Counted from the stretch's first letter, positions 13,663 to 22,269 are shown. The stretch is DNA of 33,822 nucleotides from Acidobacteriota bacterium (GCA_020200135.1 JAIVJI010000006.1:1-33822), one strand, 5' to 3'. The notes: a model not told the origin generated them from the letters alone. A program made the numbers and translations.

Positions 13663-14571
13663 ATGACACCAAAAACAGAGAAGAGAACGACCCCGCGCCT
13701 CGGGCTCGTCTGCATCACGCACTCGGACGAGGTGCGTTACAGGACCGTCACGCGCAAGCGCCTCCTCCAATTCCCGTCGGAGGAGCAGAAGAGGATGCTG
13801 CGCGACCTCTACGCGGCCAACCTCGCGCGGCTGAACCGGGCGCTCGACTTCTGCGCGGCGCGCGGCCTCGGCCTCTACCGCATGACCTCCGCGCTCTTCC
13901 CCTTCGCCGACGACGAGGCGGGCGCGGACGTGCTCGAAGAGTTCAAGGGTGAGCTGGAGCGGACGGGCGCCCGCGCGGCGGAGTTGGGCATCCGGCTCGT
14001 CCTGCACCCCGACCAGTTCGTCGTGCTCAGCTCCGACTCGCCGCAGACGGTCGCCAACAGCATCGAGATTCTCGAATCGCACGCGCGCGTCATGGACCTG
14101 CTCGGACTGCCGCGCAGCGCTTGGGCGCTCATCGAGATTCACGGCGGGAAGGGCGCGCGGGCCGACCGCCTCGTCGAGCAGATAGGTCTGCTGCCCGAAG
14201 CGGTGCGTGCGCGCATCGCCTTCGAGAACGACGAGTACATCTACTCGGCCGGGGAGATTCTCGACGTGTGCCGCCGCGCGGGCGTGCCGATGGTCTTCGA
14301 CGCGCACCACCACGTCGTCCACGAGGGTCTCGACTCTTACGACCACCCGAGCGTCGCCGAGATGGTCGAGGCGGCGCGCGGGACGTGGCCGCGGCCCGAG
14401 TGGCAGCTCGTCCACATCTCGAACGGCCGCACCTCCTTCCGCGACCGGCACCACAGCGACCTCATCGAGTCGATGCCCGCCGCGTACCGCCGCGTCCCCT
14501 GGATCGAGGTCGAGGCCAAGCACAAGGAGCTTGCCATCGAGCGGCTCAGCGCCGACTGGCTCCCGGCCTGA
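13663..14571 (+). CDS. uvsE: UV damage endonuclease UvsE/UVDE
   Basis: UVDE is a TIM-barrel, metal-dependent endonuclease that nicks DNA immediately 5' of UV photoproducts and some abasic sites, starting repair independently of UvrABC. The 302-residue protein has the family motifs: RLGLVCITHSDEVRYRT, RLNRALDFCAARGLGLYRMT, LVLHPDQFVVLSSD, EIHGGKG, FENDEYIYS, MVFDAHHHVVHEG, LVHISNGRTSFRDRHHSD and the final WIEVEAKHKE. These contain the His, Glu and Asp residues expected for the metal cluster. A CAGGAG ribosome site lies 6 nt before the ATG. The gene is divergent from uvrA, so a shared control region at 13464-13662 is possible, though no clear operator was found there. Confidence 0.93.
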   Translation: MTPKTEKRTTPRLGLVCITHSDEVRYRTVTRKRLLQFPSEEQKRMLRDLYAANLARLNRALDFCAARGLGLYRMTSALFPFADDEAGADVLEEFKGELERTGARAAELGIRLVLHPDQFVVLSSDSPQTVANSIEILESHARVMDLLGLPRSAWALIEIHGGKGARADRLVEQIGLLPEAVRARIAFENDEYIYSAGEILDVCRRAGVPMVFDAHHHVVHEGLDSYDHPSVAEMVEAARGTWPRPEWQLVHISNGRTSFRDRHHSDLIESMPAAYRRVPWIEVEAKHKELAIERLSADWLPA

Positions 14572-14611
14572 CCCGGCGGCCGACAGACTCGATTTGAAGA
14601 ACGGGGCCGGG

Positions 14612-15628
14612 ATGAGGCAGACTCAAAGCATGAAGGGTCTTCTGCTCGCGCTCATCCTTTTAACCTCGTGCGGGGCGGCGGTGCCCTCGCAGACGCCGAA
14701 GCCGGCGGAGGCCGTGCAGACGCCCGCGCCGCCCGCGCCGAAGACGGTCGATGCGGCGCGGCTGCTGGAAGACGTGCGCGTGCTGTCGGCGGACGCGATG
14801 GAGGGGCGCCGGACGGGGACGCAGGGCGGCGCGATGGCGCGCGCCTACGTCGCGCGGCGCTTCGCGGACGCGGGGCTCAAGCCGCTCGGCGCATCCTTCG
14901 AGCAGGAGTTCAGGTTGCCGGTGGGCGGGGAAGGCAAGGGCGCGGGGCGCAGCGGCGTCAACCTCGTCGGGTACGTGCAGGGGCGCACGCACCCCGAGCG
15001 CTTCATCGTCGTCACGGCGCACTACGACCACCTCGGCGTGCGCGACGGCGTCATCTACAACGGCGCTGACGACAACGCCTCGGGCGTCGCGGTGCTGCTC
15101 CAACTGGCCGCGCGCTTCGGCGTCGAGCGCGGCGAGCGACGCCCCGAGAACTCTATTATCTTCGCCGCTCTCGACGCCGAGGAGCTGGGACTGCTCGGCG
15201 CGCGCGCCCTCGTCAGACGGCTCAAGGCGGAGAAGCGGGCGCTGTCGCTCAACGTCAACCTCGACATGGTCGGCCGCAGCGAGCGCGGCGAGCTTTACGC
15301 CGCCGGCACACACCACACGCCCGCGCTGCGCCCCGTGCTCGAACGCGTCGCCGCGCGCGCCCCGGTCAAGCTCCTGCTCGGCCACGACCGCCCCGAGCAG
15401 GGGAAAGACGACTGGACGAGCCAGTCAGACCAGTTCGCCTTCCACCGCGCCGGCGTCCCCTTCGTCTACTTCGGCGTCGAAGACCACGGGGACTACCACA
15501 AGCCCACCGACGACTTCTCCGCGCTCACGTCTGACTTCTTCCTCCACGCCGCCGAGACGATCCTCGACGCCCTCGAAACCCTCGACGCCGAACTGGCGTC
15601 AGCGCGGAAATTGAAGCGCGACGGTTAG
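14612..15628 (+). CDS. M28-family zinc aminopeptidase, predicted lipoprotein
   Basis: This is an M28 peptidase with two co-catalytic zinc ions, probably an aminopeptidase anchored outside the cytoplasmic membrane. A lipoprotein signal ends in LLTSC, with Cys20 as the acylation site. ATG 14612 gives a 19-residue signal; the alternative ATG at 14630 would leave only 13. A Pro/Ala-rich linker leads to the catalytic domain with the zinc and catalytic motifs VVTAHYDHLG, NGADDNASG, DAEELGLLG, LDMVG and, last, EDHGDYHKPTDD. The length (338 residues) is normal for short secreted M28 enzymes. It is 40 bp downstream of uvsE and convergent with the patatin gene. The substrate is not predictable. Confidence 0.9.
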   Translation: MRQTQSMKGLLLALILLTSCGAAVPSQTPKPAEAVQTPAPPAPKTVDAARLLEDVRVLSADAMEGRRTGTQGGAMARAYVARRFADAGLKPLGASFEQEFRLPVGGEGKGAGRSGVNLVGYVQGRTHPERFIVVTAHYDHLGVRDGVIYNGADDNASGVAVLLQLAARFGVERGERRPENSIIFAALDAEELGLLGARALVRRLKAEKRALSLNVNLDMVGRSERGELYAAGTHHTPALRPVLERVAARAPVKLLLGHDRPEQGKDDWTSQSDQFAFHRAGVPFVYFGVEDHGDYHKPTDDFSALTSDFFLHAAETILDALETLDAELASARKLKRDG

Positions 15629-15651
15629 CGCCTCCGGCCTACCCTTTACGG

Positions 15652-15674
15652 CCGGGACCGCGTGTCGTTCCCGG
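15652..15674. terminator. hairpin between convergent genes
   Basis: CCGGGA (15652-15657) and TCCCGG (15669-15674) form a 6-bp stem with an 11-nt loop in the 52-bp space between the two convergent stop codons. It would serve both strands. No U-tract is present. Confidence 0.4.
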
Positions 15675-15680
15675 CGTGCG

Positions 15681-18608
15681 TCAGTTCTGGCGCTCCTCGG
15701 GGTCTCGGATGCCGATGCCGTCGGGGGCGGGTGCGGCCTTCGGGTCGGCGGCGTGGCCGTTGCCGTGGGGCTCGGCCGCCGTGCGCGGCAGCGGCTCTAT
15801 CCTCGCGCCGACGACTTCGGCGGCCGCGGGCGCGGCGCCGGGCTCGGGCGCGGCGGTCGGCCCGGGCGCGGCGTCGCGCGGCGCGCGCGTGTCGTCCCGC
15901 GCGGGGGCGGGGTCGCGGCCGAAGCGGCGGCGGTAGTTCTCGGCGCTGCCCTCGCGCAGGAACATCGGGTCGAACAGGTGCAGGTGGAGCCACGCGACGA
16001 GCGAGCCGACGACGCCGACGAAGAGCCAGATGCCGGCGCGGACGAGCGTCTCGCGCAGGCGCACGACGCGCATCAGCCGCTTGCCGATGAGCGCCGTCCC
16101 CAGCGCCGACAGCGCGAAGCCGACGACGAACATCGAGACGGCCCCGACCGTGATGGCCTTGAGGATGACGCTGTCGCTGAACGTCCACGCCGCCCACACC
16201 CCCGCGACGAAGGTGAGCGCGGCCAGCGCGTAGGCGAGGTACTTCAGCCCCTTCTTCAGCTTCCAGATTTTGAAGGCCAGCGAGCCGCTGACGTCGAGCA
16301 GGCGCTTGACGTACTTGTACTGCGCGCCGACGCCCTTCATCCCGCCCTCGACCGCGAGGAAGTCCCAGCCCACGGCGCGCTCGGGCGCGGCGAAGCCCTC
16401 GACGCACTTCCCCCCGGCGAAGGCTTGCTCGGTCATGCGGTAGGCGCTCGTCATCAGCGCGTGCGCCTCGACGTCGGAGAACGAGTCGAGGTCGGTGCGC
16501 ACGGCGGCGAGGCTCTGCTGGATGTCCTTCGAGATGCCGTAGCTCGTGAGCGCGCCGCGCCGCGATGCCGGGCGCGAGTCGTCGTCGTCCGCGTCCGAGG
16601 GGTCAAGGCAGTCGATCCAGTCCACCGGGTCGACGTCGAGGTCCTCCTTGAGGTGGACGAACATGAAGCCGCGCAGCAGGTGCGAGCGGCGGCGGGCGGT
16701 GAGGTCCTGGTACTGCGACTGGCGCACGCGCGACTGGAGGATGGTCGAGGAGCGAAGCGGCACCCCCAACAGCCCGCGGCTCGGGTCGCGCAGAGACTCC
16801 ATCTGGCCGCTGCCGTCGCTGATGAGGATGACGTCGCAGTCCTGCTCCAGCAGCCCGGCCACGCCCTGGTTGTCGCAGACGCCGCCGTCCACCAGCCGGA
16901 CGACGCGCTCGGGGTAGAGGCCGTCGAGCGCGATGGGCTCGAAGAGTCCGGGGACGCAGGCCGAGGCGGCGACGGCGTGGCCCAGCCGCACCTTCCGCCA
17001 GCGCTCGGGCGCCTCCTCGTAGTAGAGGCGGCGCAGGCGGTCGTTGCCGTCGATCTTGCTGTCGATGCCGGCGGGCGGCTCCCCCATGTACGAGGCGGTG
17101 AAGTGCCAGGAGTGCCCCGTGTTGAGCGTCGTCGCGTTGAGGATGAGGATGGGCGCCTTGGCCTCGCGCCGCCAGTTGTGGAACTTGGGGCGGAAGTCCG
17201 CCCCCTCACCCTTCGGGCGGACGTGGAGGTCGTTGAGGTAGCGCGGCGCGCGTTCGCCGCCGTCGGCGACGCGGCTGAAAATCTCCGACTCGAACAGCTC
17301 GCCGGCGCGCATCGTGCGCGAGTAGGCCGGGCCGAAAATCCACCTGAGCGGCGCCTTGTCCGAGCCGAAGATCATCTTCAGGTTCGTCCAGGGCTCGGCG
17401 GCGACGCGCATGCGCACGTTGCGCTGCACGCCCTTCAGGAAGTCGCGCTCGACTCGCCTGACCAGCTCGACGTAATCCTCGCGCGTGACCTCCTCGTCCG
17501 GCTTCTCCTGGAGCAGCTTGCGGACTTCGAGGTAGTAGTGCGCGCCGATGACGGAGCCGCCCGAGACGCACGAGAGGACTTCGACGTGGCGCAGCACGTC
17601 CAGCTCGGCGAGCCGCGCGAGCACGCCGACGTGGAAGAGCGAGGCGCGGTAGCCGCCGCCCGAAAGGCCGATCCCGATCTTGCCGTAGAAGGCGCTGCGC
17701 ACCGGCGCCGTCCGCCCGAGAAACTTGACGAGCGCGCGCCACGCGGGCGTCGCTTCGAGGTCGCCGGCCGTGGCGCGCGCGGGCGCCTGGAGCCGCGCGA
17801 GCGAGGCGAGCTGCCGCGCCGTCGACTCGAACTCCCACTCCGCCACGTCGGGGACGGCCCTGCGCCCGCGCTTCAGGTACTCGACCGCGGTCTCGTAGTG
17901 CGCCTCGTCGCGCGCGCCGAGCCCGAAGTGGGCTTCGGCCACGGTGCTGTAGAACCACCACTGGCCCTGGAGCCAGTCCGTGCCGGGGCGTTCGAGCAGG
18001 GGCGCGACCTCGTCCGCGACGTGCTGGCGGATGCGCGCGGCCTCCTCGCGGCGCTGCCCCGTGCGCTCGCGCTCGGGGGCGCCGGCCGGGACCTTCGCGC
18101 GGGCGGCCTCCTCGTCCTCCTGGTGCGCGAGCAGGTCGAGGACGTACGCGGCGTTGACGCCCGTGTAGCCCTGGTCGTTCTCGGGCCCTTCGGCGTAGCC
18201 GCGCAGGTAGTAGAAGAGTGCGCGCTCGAGCTGCTGCTTCTGGCTGTCGACCTCCCACTTGCGCTTGTAGATGGAGCCGACGAGTCCCAGCGTCTCCTGG
18301 TCGCGCGTCCGCGAGAGGTCTTCGATCTCGCGCAGGATTTCGAGCGCGCGGTCGAGCCGCGTGTCCACGGGCAGGTCCGGGTCTTTGTAGGTGCAGAGCG
18401 CCGAGTGCTGGTAAATCCGCAGCCGCAGCCCGGGCGCTTCGCCGAGCGCCGGGCTGCGGCGCGCGCGCGCGAGGATGCGGCGCGCGTAGCCGAACTGCTT
18501 GACAGCCTTGAGGCGCTTGGCGAGGTCGAGAATCTCCTCCGGCGTCCGGCTCTTCCCGCGCAGAATCTCGGTGGCCTCTTGCACGATGTCGCTTGTCTGT
18601 GGTGCCAT
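15681..18608 (-). CDS. patatin-like phospholipase with N-terminal TPR-like region and C-terminal membrane segments
   Basis: The 975-residue protein has three parts. Residues 1-270 or so are helical and resemble the TRAFs-binding/TPR-like region found before some bacterial patatins (ILDLAKRLKAVKQFGYARRI, ALEILREIEDLSRTRD). The patatin domain follows, with the oxyanion loop GIGLSGGGYRAS, the nucleophile elbow CVSGGS (Ser near residue 348, Cys replacing the first Gly of GxSxG) and the catalytic Asp in VDGGVCDNQG (near residue 571). Near residues 800-915 are three hydrophobic segments (YALAALTFVAGVWAAWTF, AVSMFVVGFALSALGTALI, WLFVGVVGSLVAWL). The Pro/Ala-rich C-terminus is probably disordered. 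The predicted activity is lipid acyl hydrolysis at a membrane; the substrate is unknown. It has its own promoter. Confidence 0.88.
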   Translation of the reverse strand: MAPQTSDIVQEATEILRGKSRTPEEILDLAKRLKAVKQFGYARRILARARRSPALGEAPGLRLRIYQHSALCTYKDPDLPVDTRLDRALEILREIEDLSRTRDQETLGLVGSIYKRKWEVDSQKQQLERALFYYLRGYAEGPENDQGYTGVNAAYVLDLLAHQEDEEAARAKVPAGAPERERTGQRREEAARIRQHVADEVAPLLERPGTDWLQGQWWFYSTVAEAHFGLGARDEAHYETAVEYLKRGRRAVPDVAEWEFESTARQLASLARLQAPARATAGDLEATPAWRALVKFLGRTAPVRSAFYGKIGIGLSGGGYRASLFHVGVLARLAELDVLRHVEVLSCVSGGSVIGAHYYLEVRKLLQEKPDEEVTREDYVELVRRVERDFLKGVQRNVRMRVAAEPWTNLKMIFGSDKAPLRWIFGPAYSRTMRAGELFESEIFSRVADGGERAPRYLNDLHVRPKGEGADFRPKFHNWRREAKAPILILNATTLNTGHSWHFTASYMGEPPAGIDSKIDGNDRLRRLYYEEAPERWRKVRLGHAVAASACVPGLFEPIALDGLYPERVVRLVDGGVCDNQGVAGLLEQDCDVILISDGSGQMESLRDPSRGLLGVPLRSSTILQSRVRQSQYQDLTARRRSHLLRGFMFVHLKEDLDVDPVDWIDCLDPSDADDDDSRPASRRGALTSYGISKDIQQSLAAVRTDLDSFSDVEAHALMTSAYRMTEQAFAGGKCVEGFAAPERAVGWDFLAVEGGMKGVGAQYKYVKRLLDVSGSLAFKIWKLKKGLKYLAYALAALTFVAGVWAAWTFSDSVILKAITVGAVSMFVVGFALSALGTALIGKRLMRVVRLRETLVRAGIWLFVGVVGSLVAWLHLHLFDPMFLREGSAENYRRRFGRDPAPARDDTRAPRDAAPGPTAAPEPGAAPAAAEVVGARIEPLPRTAAEPHGNGHAADPKAAPAPDGIGIRDPEERQN

Positions 18609-18704
18609 CTTCGTACCTCGCGCACCGGGCGGGCGCGTCTAGTGAGAGGGTTCTACGGGAATGGGTCCGGGAAGTGTGTTCGCGTCGGCGCGGCGGCGCC
18701 GAGG

Positions 18705-18734
18705 CTTATACACTTGACCGTGAGACCGTGTCAA
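18705..18734 (-). promoter_or_regulatory. sigma70-type promoter for the patatin-like gene
   Basis: On the minus strand a perfect -35 TTGACA (18729-18734), an 18-bp spacer and -10 TATAAG (18705-18710) predict a start near 18698, about 90 nt before the ATG. TTGACC on the plus strand (18714-18719) overlaps it and could belong to yceH, but no good -10 follows. Confidence 0.65.
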
Positions 18735-18833
18735 TGAAATTCTGGGACGCGCGCGGGCGGGGCGCGCGCGCGCACGTTGGAGTCTAGGACGCCGTAACGC
18801 GGGGCCGCCGGGCGCCCCGAGAAGGCTCGGACC

Positions 18834-19511
18834 GTGGAGACACTTTTGGACGAGAGGGAGGTGCGCGTCGTCGGCTCGCTCATCGAGAAGCAGGTGACGA
18901 CGCCGGACTACTACCCTCTGACTTTGAACGCGCTGGTTCACGCGTGCAACCAGCTCTCCAACCGCGACCCCGTCGTGCAGTACGGCGAGCGCGAGGTGGC
19001 CGACGCGGTCGAGTCCCTGCGCGCGAGGAATCTGGTCTACATCTTCTACGGCGCGGACAGCCGCGTCCCGAAGTACAAGCACATGGCGCGCGAAGTGCTG
19101 GGGCTCACGCCGCCCGAGCTGGCCGCGCTCTGCGTGCTGATGCTGCGCGGGCCGCAGACCGTGGGCGAGGTGCGCGGGCGCACCGGCCGCCTCCACGAGT
19201 TCGCAGACCTGCGCGAGGTCGAGGAGACGCTCGAAGGTTTGGCGCGCAGGGACGAGCCGCTCGTCACCAAGCTCCCACGGCAGGCGGGGCGCAAGGAGGC
19301 GCGCTACGCGCACCTGCTCTCGGGCCGGCCCGCGGTCGAAGAGGGGGCGGAGGGCGAGGCCTCGGCCCCAGCCGCGCCGCGCGCCGCGTCCGGCCCGCGC
19401 GCGGGCGAAGGCGAGCGCGTCGCGCGGCTCGAAGCCGAGGTCGAGCGGCTGGGCGGCGAGCTGGCCGAGATGCGCCGCCAGTTTGAAGAGTTCCGCAGGC
19501 AGTTCGAGTAA
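18834..19511 (+). CDS. yceH: YceH family (DUF480) winged-helix protein
   Basis: This is a DUF480/YceH protein of 225 residues with a GTG start. YceH has a tandem winged-helix fold and no firmly established function. The conserved core is clear: LDEREVRVVGSLIEKQVTTP, DYYPLTLNALVHACNQLSNR, VESLRARNLVYIFYG, VPKYKHM, ELAALCVLMLRGPQTVGE and LVTKLPRQAGRKEARYAHLL. A coiled-coil-like C-terminal segment follows a low-complexity linker (RLEAEVERLGGELAEMRRQF). The next gene starts one base after its stop, so it is probably co-transcribed with the DNA glycosylase. Its DNA-binding ability is inferred from the fold only. Confidence 0.9.
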   Translation: METLLDEREVRVVGSLIEKQVTTPDYYPLTLNALVHACNQLSNRDPVVQYGEREVADAVESLRARNLVYIFYGADSRVPKYKHMAREVLGLTPPELAALCVLMLRGPQTVGEVRGRTGRLHEFADLREVEETLEGLARRDEPLVTKLPRQAGRKEARYAHLLSGRPAVEEGAEGEASAPAAPRAASGPRAGEGERVARLEAEVERLGGELAEMRRQFEEFRRQFE

Positions 19512-19512
19512 A

Positions 19513-20142
19513 GTGCCCTTGCGCCGCCCCATCGCATCAGTCAGGCTCGGGCGAGACTTCTACACTCGCGCGGACACGCTGGCGGTCGCGCGCGAGCTGC
19601 TGGGCAAGCGCCTGGTCGTGCCGGCCGAGGGCGGCGGGCGCGTCTCGGGCCGCGTCGTCGAGGTGGAGGCGTACCTCGGGGCGGAAGACCGCGCGGCGCA
19701 CTCGTTCGGCGGGAGGCGCACGCGCCGCACCGAGACGATGTACGCCGCCGGCGGCACCGCCTACGTCTTCTTCGTCTACGGGATGCACCACCAGTTCAAC
19801 GTCGTCACGGGCCCCGCGGGGCGGCCGCACGCCGTGCTCGTCCGCGCCGTCGAGCCCGAAGAGGGAATCGAGTCGATGAGAGAGCGGCGGCCCGTCTCGA
19901 AAGAGCGCGAGCTGACAAGCGGTCCCGGCAAGCTCTGCCGCGCGCTCGGAATTGATTTGACTTTCGACGGCGAAGACCTGACCGCGGGGCGGCGCGTCTG
20001 GCTCGAAGAGACGCGCGTCGTGTACAAACCGGACGAGGTCGCCTCGGGCGCGCGCATCGGCGTCGACTACGCGGGCGAGGACGCGCTCCGGCCGTGGCGC
20101 TTCTGGGTCAGGGGCAACGAGTACGTGAGCAGGAAAGGTTAA
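19513..20142 (+). CDS. 3-methyladenine DNA glycosylase, AAG/MPG type
   Basis: This AAG/MPG-family enzyme (often annotated mpg) removes alkylated purines such as 3-methyladenine, and hypoxanthine, in base excision repair. The 209-residue protein shows RDFYTRADTLAVARELLGK, the catalytic-glutamate motif GRVVEVEAYLG, DRAAHSFGG, the TMYAAGGTAYVFFVYGMHHQ segment and LTSGPGKLCRALGI. All are family hallmarks and nothing appears missing. The GTG at 19513 is chosen because it follows the yceH stop by one base; the frame also has an upstream ATG at 19483 overlapping yceH. RNase Z follows 12 bp downstream, suggesting a yceH-glycosylase-rnz transcript. Confidence 0.93.
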   Translation: MPLRRPIASVRLGRDFYTRADTLAVARELLGKRLVVPAEGGGRVSGRVVEVEAYLGAEDRAAHSFGGRRTRRTETMYAAGGTAYVFFVYGMHHQFNVVTGPAGRPHAVLVRAVEPEEGIESMRERRPVSKERELTSGPGKLCRALGIDLTFDGEDLTAGRRVWLEETRVVYKPDEVASGARIGVDYAGEDALRPWRFWVRGNEYVSRKG

Positions 20143-20154
20143 GGCGGGAGAGCT

Positions 20155-21087
20155 TTGCGGATCACTTTTCTCGGAACGAGCGCGGGGGTGCCGACGCGCG
20201 CGCGCAACGTCTCGTGCGTGGCGCTGAGGCTGCCGCAGCGCGGCGAGGTCTGGCTCTTCGACTGCGGCGAGGGGACGCAGCACCAGTTGCTGCGCAGCGA
20301 CCTCAACCTGAGCCAGGTCACGCGCGTCTTCATCACGCACATGCACGGCGACCACGTCTACGGGCTGATGGGGCTGCTGGCGACGCTCGGCATGGCCGGC
20401 GGCGCGCGCGGCGTCTCGGTCTACGGCCCGCGCGGCATCTCGGAGTACGTGCGCGAGGTGAGCCGCCGGACGCAGCTCCACACCTCCTACCCGCTCGAAG
20501 TCTGTGAAGTCTCCGAGGGCGCCGTCTTCGAGGACGAAGGCTTCGCCGTCACCTGCGCGCCGCTCAAGCACCGCCTGCCGGCCTACGGCTACCGCGTGGA
20601 CGAGCGCGACCGCCCCGGCCACTTCGACGTGCAGCGGGCGTTGGGGCTGGGCATCCCGCCGGGGCCGCTCTACGGCCGCCTCAAGCGCGCCGAGCGCGTC
20701 GCGCTCCCCGACGGCCGCGAGTTCGACGGCGCGGACTTCTGCGGCCCGACCTTGAAGGGGCGGAGCGTCGTCTATTGTACGGACACCATCTACTGCCGCT
20801 CGGCCGTCGAGCTTTCACGCGGCGCCGACCTCCTCATCCACGAGGCGACCTTCGCCGAGGCCGAAGAGGGGCTCGCGGTGCGCAGCACGCACTCGACCGC
20901 GTCGATGGCCGCGCGCGTGGCGAAGGAGGCCGGCGCGCGCAGACTCGTCCTGACGCACTTCAGCCCGCGCTACTTCCCCGGCAACCAGACCGCGCCGGAA
21001 GACCTCCTGCGCGAGGCGCGCGCCGTCTTCGCCGAGGCGGAACTGGCGCACGACTTCCTGAGCGTTGACGTCGAGCGCCGCGAGTAG
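20155..21087 (+). CDS. rnz: ribonuclease Z
   Basis: RNase Z is a metallo-beta-lactamase-fold endonuclease that trims tRNA precursors after the discriminator base. The 310-residue short-form protein has LGTSAGVPTRARN, FDCGEGTQHQLL, the metal motif THMHGDHVYGL, and later zinc ligands in KHRLPAYGY, YCTDTIYC, IHEATF and LTHFSPRY. The start is TTG at 20155, supported by a GGGAG ribosome site 6 nt upstream and by the family start (RITFLGTSAG). It follows the glycosylase gene by 12 bp. Confidence 0.95.
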   Translation: MRITFLGTSAGVPTRARNVSCVALRLPQRGEVWLFDCGEGTQHQLLRSDLNLSQVTRVFITHMHGDHVYGLMGLLATLGMAGGARGVSVYGPRGISEYVREVSRRTQLHTSYPLEVCEVSEGAVFEDEGFAVTCAPLKHRLPAYGYRVDERDRPGHFDVQRALGLGIPPGPLYGRLKRAERVALPDGREFDGADFCGPTLKGRSVVYCTDTIYCRSAVELSRGADLLIHEATFAEAEEGLAVRSTHSTASMAARVAKEAGARRLVLTHFSPRYFPGNQTAPEDLLREARAVFAEAELAHDFLSVDVERRE

Positions 21088-21142
21088 TAAATCAACTGGG
21101 CCGCCGCGCCGGCTGGGACGCGCGGCCACCCGAGACGAGAGC

Positions 21143-21165
21143 GGCCGGCCGCCCGCAGGCCGGCC
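21143..21165 (+). terminator. hairpin after rnz
   Basis: Two copies of the palindrome GGCCGGCC (21143-21150, 21158-21165) flank a 7-nt loop and form an 8-bp stem, 55 bp after the rnz stop and upstream of the ssb promoter. There is no U-tract, so it is a candidate only. Confidence 0.4.
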
Positions 21166-21185
21166 AGAACCACGGCGCAACGTGC

Positions 21186-21216
21186 TTTACACGGCCGCTG
21201 TTACGTGTGATACGAT
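21186..21216 (+). promoter_or_regulatory. possible promoter for ssb
   Basis: TTTACA (21186-21191) and an extended -10 TGATACGAT (TACGAT at 21211-21216) are spaced by 19 bp, longer than ideal. They are about 70 bp before the ssb start in an otherwise empty spacer. Confidence 0.4.
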
Positions 21217-21284
21217 GTGCCATATCCGAAACGCCGCCGGGCGCGTGTGCGAGGCGGCGTGAGAAGGCGAACGGAGCGAGATAA

Positions 21285-21773
21285 ATGTCCTACAACAAGA
21301 TCATCCTTATCGGTAACCTCGGGCGCGACCCCGAACTCAGCTACACCCCACAGGGCACGGCGGTCTGCAAGTTCTCGGTGGCGACGAACGAGCGTCGCCG
21401 GGACAAGGCGGGCGAGCAGCAGGACATCACCACGTGGTTCCGCGTGTCGGCCTGGGGCAAGCAGGCCGAGAACGTCTCGCGTTACCTGACGAAGGGGCGC
21501 AAGGTCTACGTCGAAGGCCGCCTCCACGTCGAGGAGTGGACCGACCGCGAGGGCAAGCCGCGCCAGTCGCTCGAAGTCAACGCCTCCGAGGTGCAGTTCA
21601 TTGACGGGCCGGGCGGCGGCGGTGGCGGCGTCGAAGGCATCCCCGTGCGTCCGCAGCAGTCGTCGGGCGGCGCGCCTTCGGGCGGCGGCAGCGCTGCGCG
21701 TGGCGGCGGTGGTGGCCGTCCCCCCGCCGGCGGCGGCGATGGCGAGATAGAGGATGACGAAATTCCTTTTTGA
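21285..21773 (+). CDS. ssb: single-stranded DNA-binding protein
   Basis: SSB coats single-stranded DNA in replication, recombination and repair and recruits partner proteins through its C-terminal tip. The 162-residue protein has a complete OB fold (YNKIILIGNLGRDPELSYT, WFRVSAWGKQAENVSRYL, KGRKVYVEGRLHVEEW, QSLEVNASEVQFIDG). A Gly-rich flexible linker follows, then the acidic tip EDDEIPF, which matches the consensus for partner docking. A GGAG-like ribosome site precedes the ATG. The spacing to the next gene is only 31 bp, although that gene looks foreign. Confidence 0.97.
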   Translation: MSYNKIILIGNLGRDPELSYTPQGTAVCKFSVATNERRRDKAGEQQDITTWFRVSAWGKQAENVSRYLTKGRKVYVEGRLHVEEWTDREGKPRQSLEVNASEVQFIDGPGGGGGGVEGIPVRPQQSSGGAPSGGGSAARGGGGGRPPAGGGDGEIEDDEIPF

Positions 21774-21787
21774 TAAGTAGCTGTTAC

Positions 21788-21842
21788 GGCTGAGTGATTC
21801 TTGCATGGAAAAGAGCTGCTTCAAGTGTGGAATCACTCAGCC
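21788..21842 (+). repeat. 13-bp perfect inverted repeat bracketing the HNH start codon
   Basis: GGCTGAGTGATTC (21788-21800) and GAATCACTCAGCC (21830-21842) are exact reverse complements with a 29-nt loop that contains the HNH gene's ATG (21805). In mRNA the start would sit in a hairpin loop; no clear ribosome site is visible. Confidence 0.7.
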
Positions 21843-22269
21843 GCTCGACAACTTTTATCGTCATCCAGAAACGTCGGACGGGCATCTAGGCAAGTGTAAG
21901 TCTTGTACAAAGTCTGACGTAGCTCGAAACTACCACAACAACAGGTCGTACTATCAGGGGTACGAGCGCGAACGAGAAAAGCGGCCCGGGCGGCGTGCGG
22001 CCAAAAGTGTATATGCGAAGAAATGGAATCGCGTTCACACGGATCGCAAGAACGCCTACACCGCCGAACGCCGGGCGTGCCGAAGACGTGCTTGCCCAAA
22101 GTGGGTAGGCCGAACAGACCTGAAGCGGATTTACGAGAAGTGTCCCGAAGGCATGGTCGTTGACCACATCGTCCCTTTGAAAAATCCGAACGTTTGTGGT
22201 CTACACGTACCGTGGAATTTACAATACTTATCCCCGGCCGAGAATTCGAGCAAGGGCAATAGATTTTGA
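21805..22269 (+). CDS. HNH endonuclease-like protein
   Basis: The 154-residue protein begins with a four-cysteine zinc-ribbon-like motif (CFKCGITQP, then CKSC) of the kind seen in phage and mobile HNH proteins. A basic Arg/Lys-rich middle and a C-terminal HNH core follow: VVDHIVPLKN (Asp120-His121), then VPWNLQYLSPAENSSKGN. That places the histidine and two Asn elements in the expected order, so it is probably a DNA-nicking or cutting enzyme, perhaps of the free-standing homing type. Its base composition is clearly less GC-rich than ssb and the downstream genes, with codons such as aaa, tat and tgt, suggesting acquisition by transfer. Target and host role cannot be told from the sequence. Confidence 0.8.
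   Translation: MEKSCFKCGITQPLDNFYRHPETSDGHLGKCKSCTKSDVARNYHNNRSYYQGYEREREKRPGRRAAKSVYAKKWNRVHTDRKNAYTAERRACRRRACPKWVGRTDLKRIYEKCPEGMVVDHIVPLKNPNVCGLHVPWNLQYLSPAENSSKGNRF

Noticed and set aside
15753..18737. A 994-codon open frame on the plus strand opposite the patatin gene
   Set aside because: It is the antisense shadow of a high-GC gene: its composition is dominated by Arg, Ala, Asp, Glu and Val with no domain, while the minus strand encodes a clear patatin protein.
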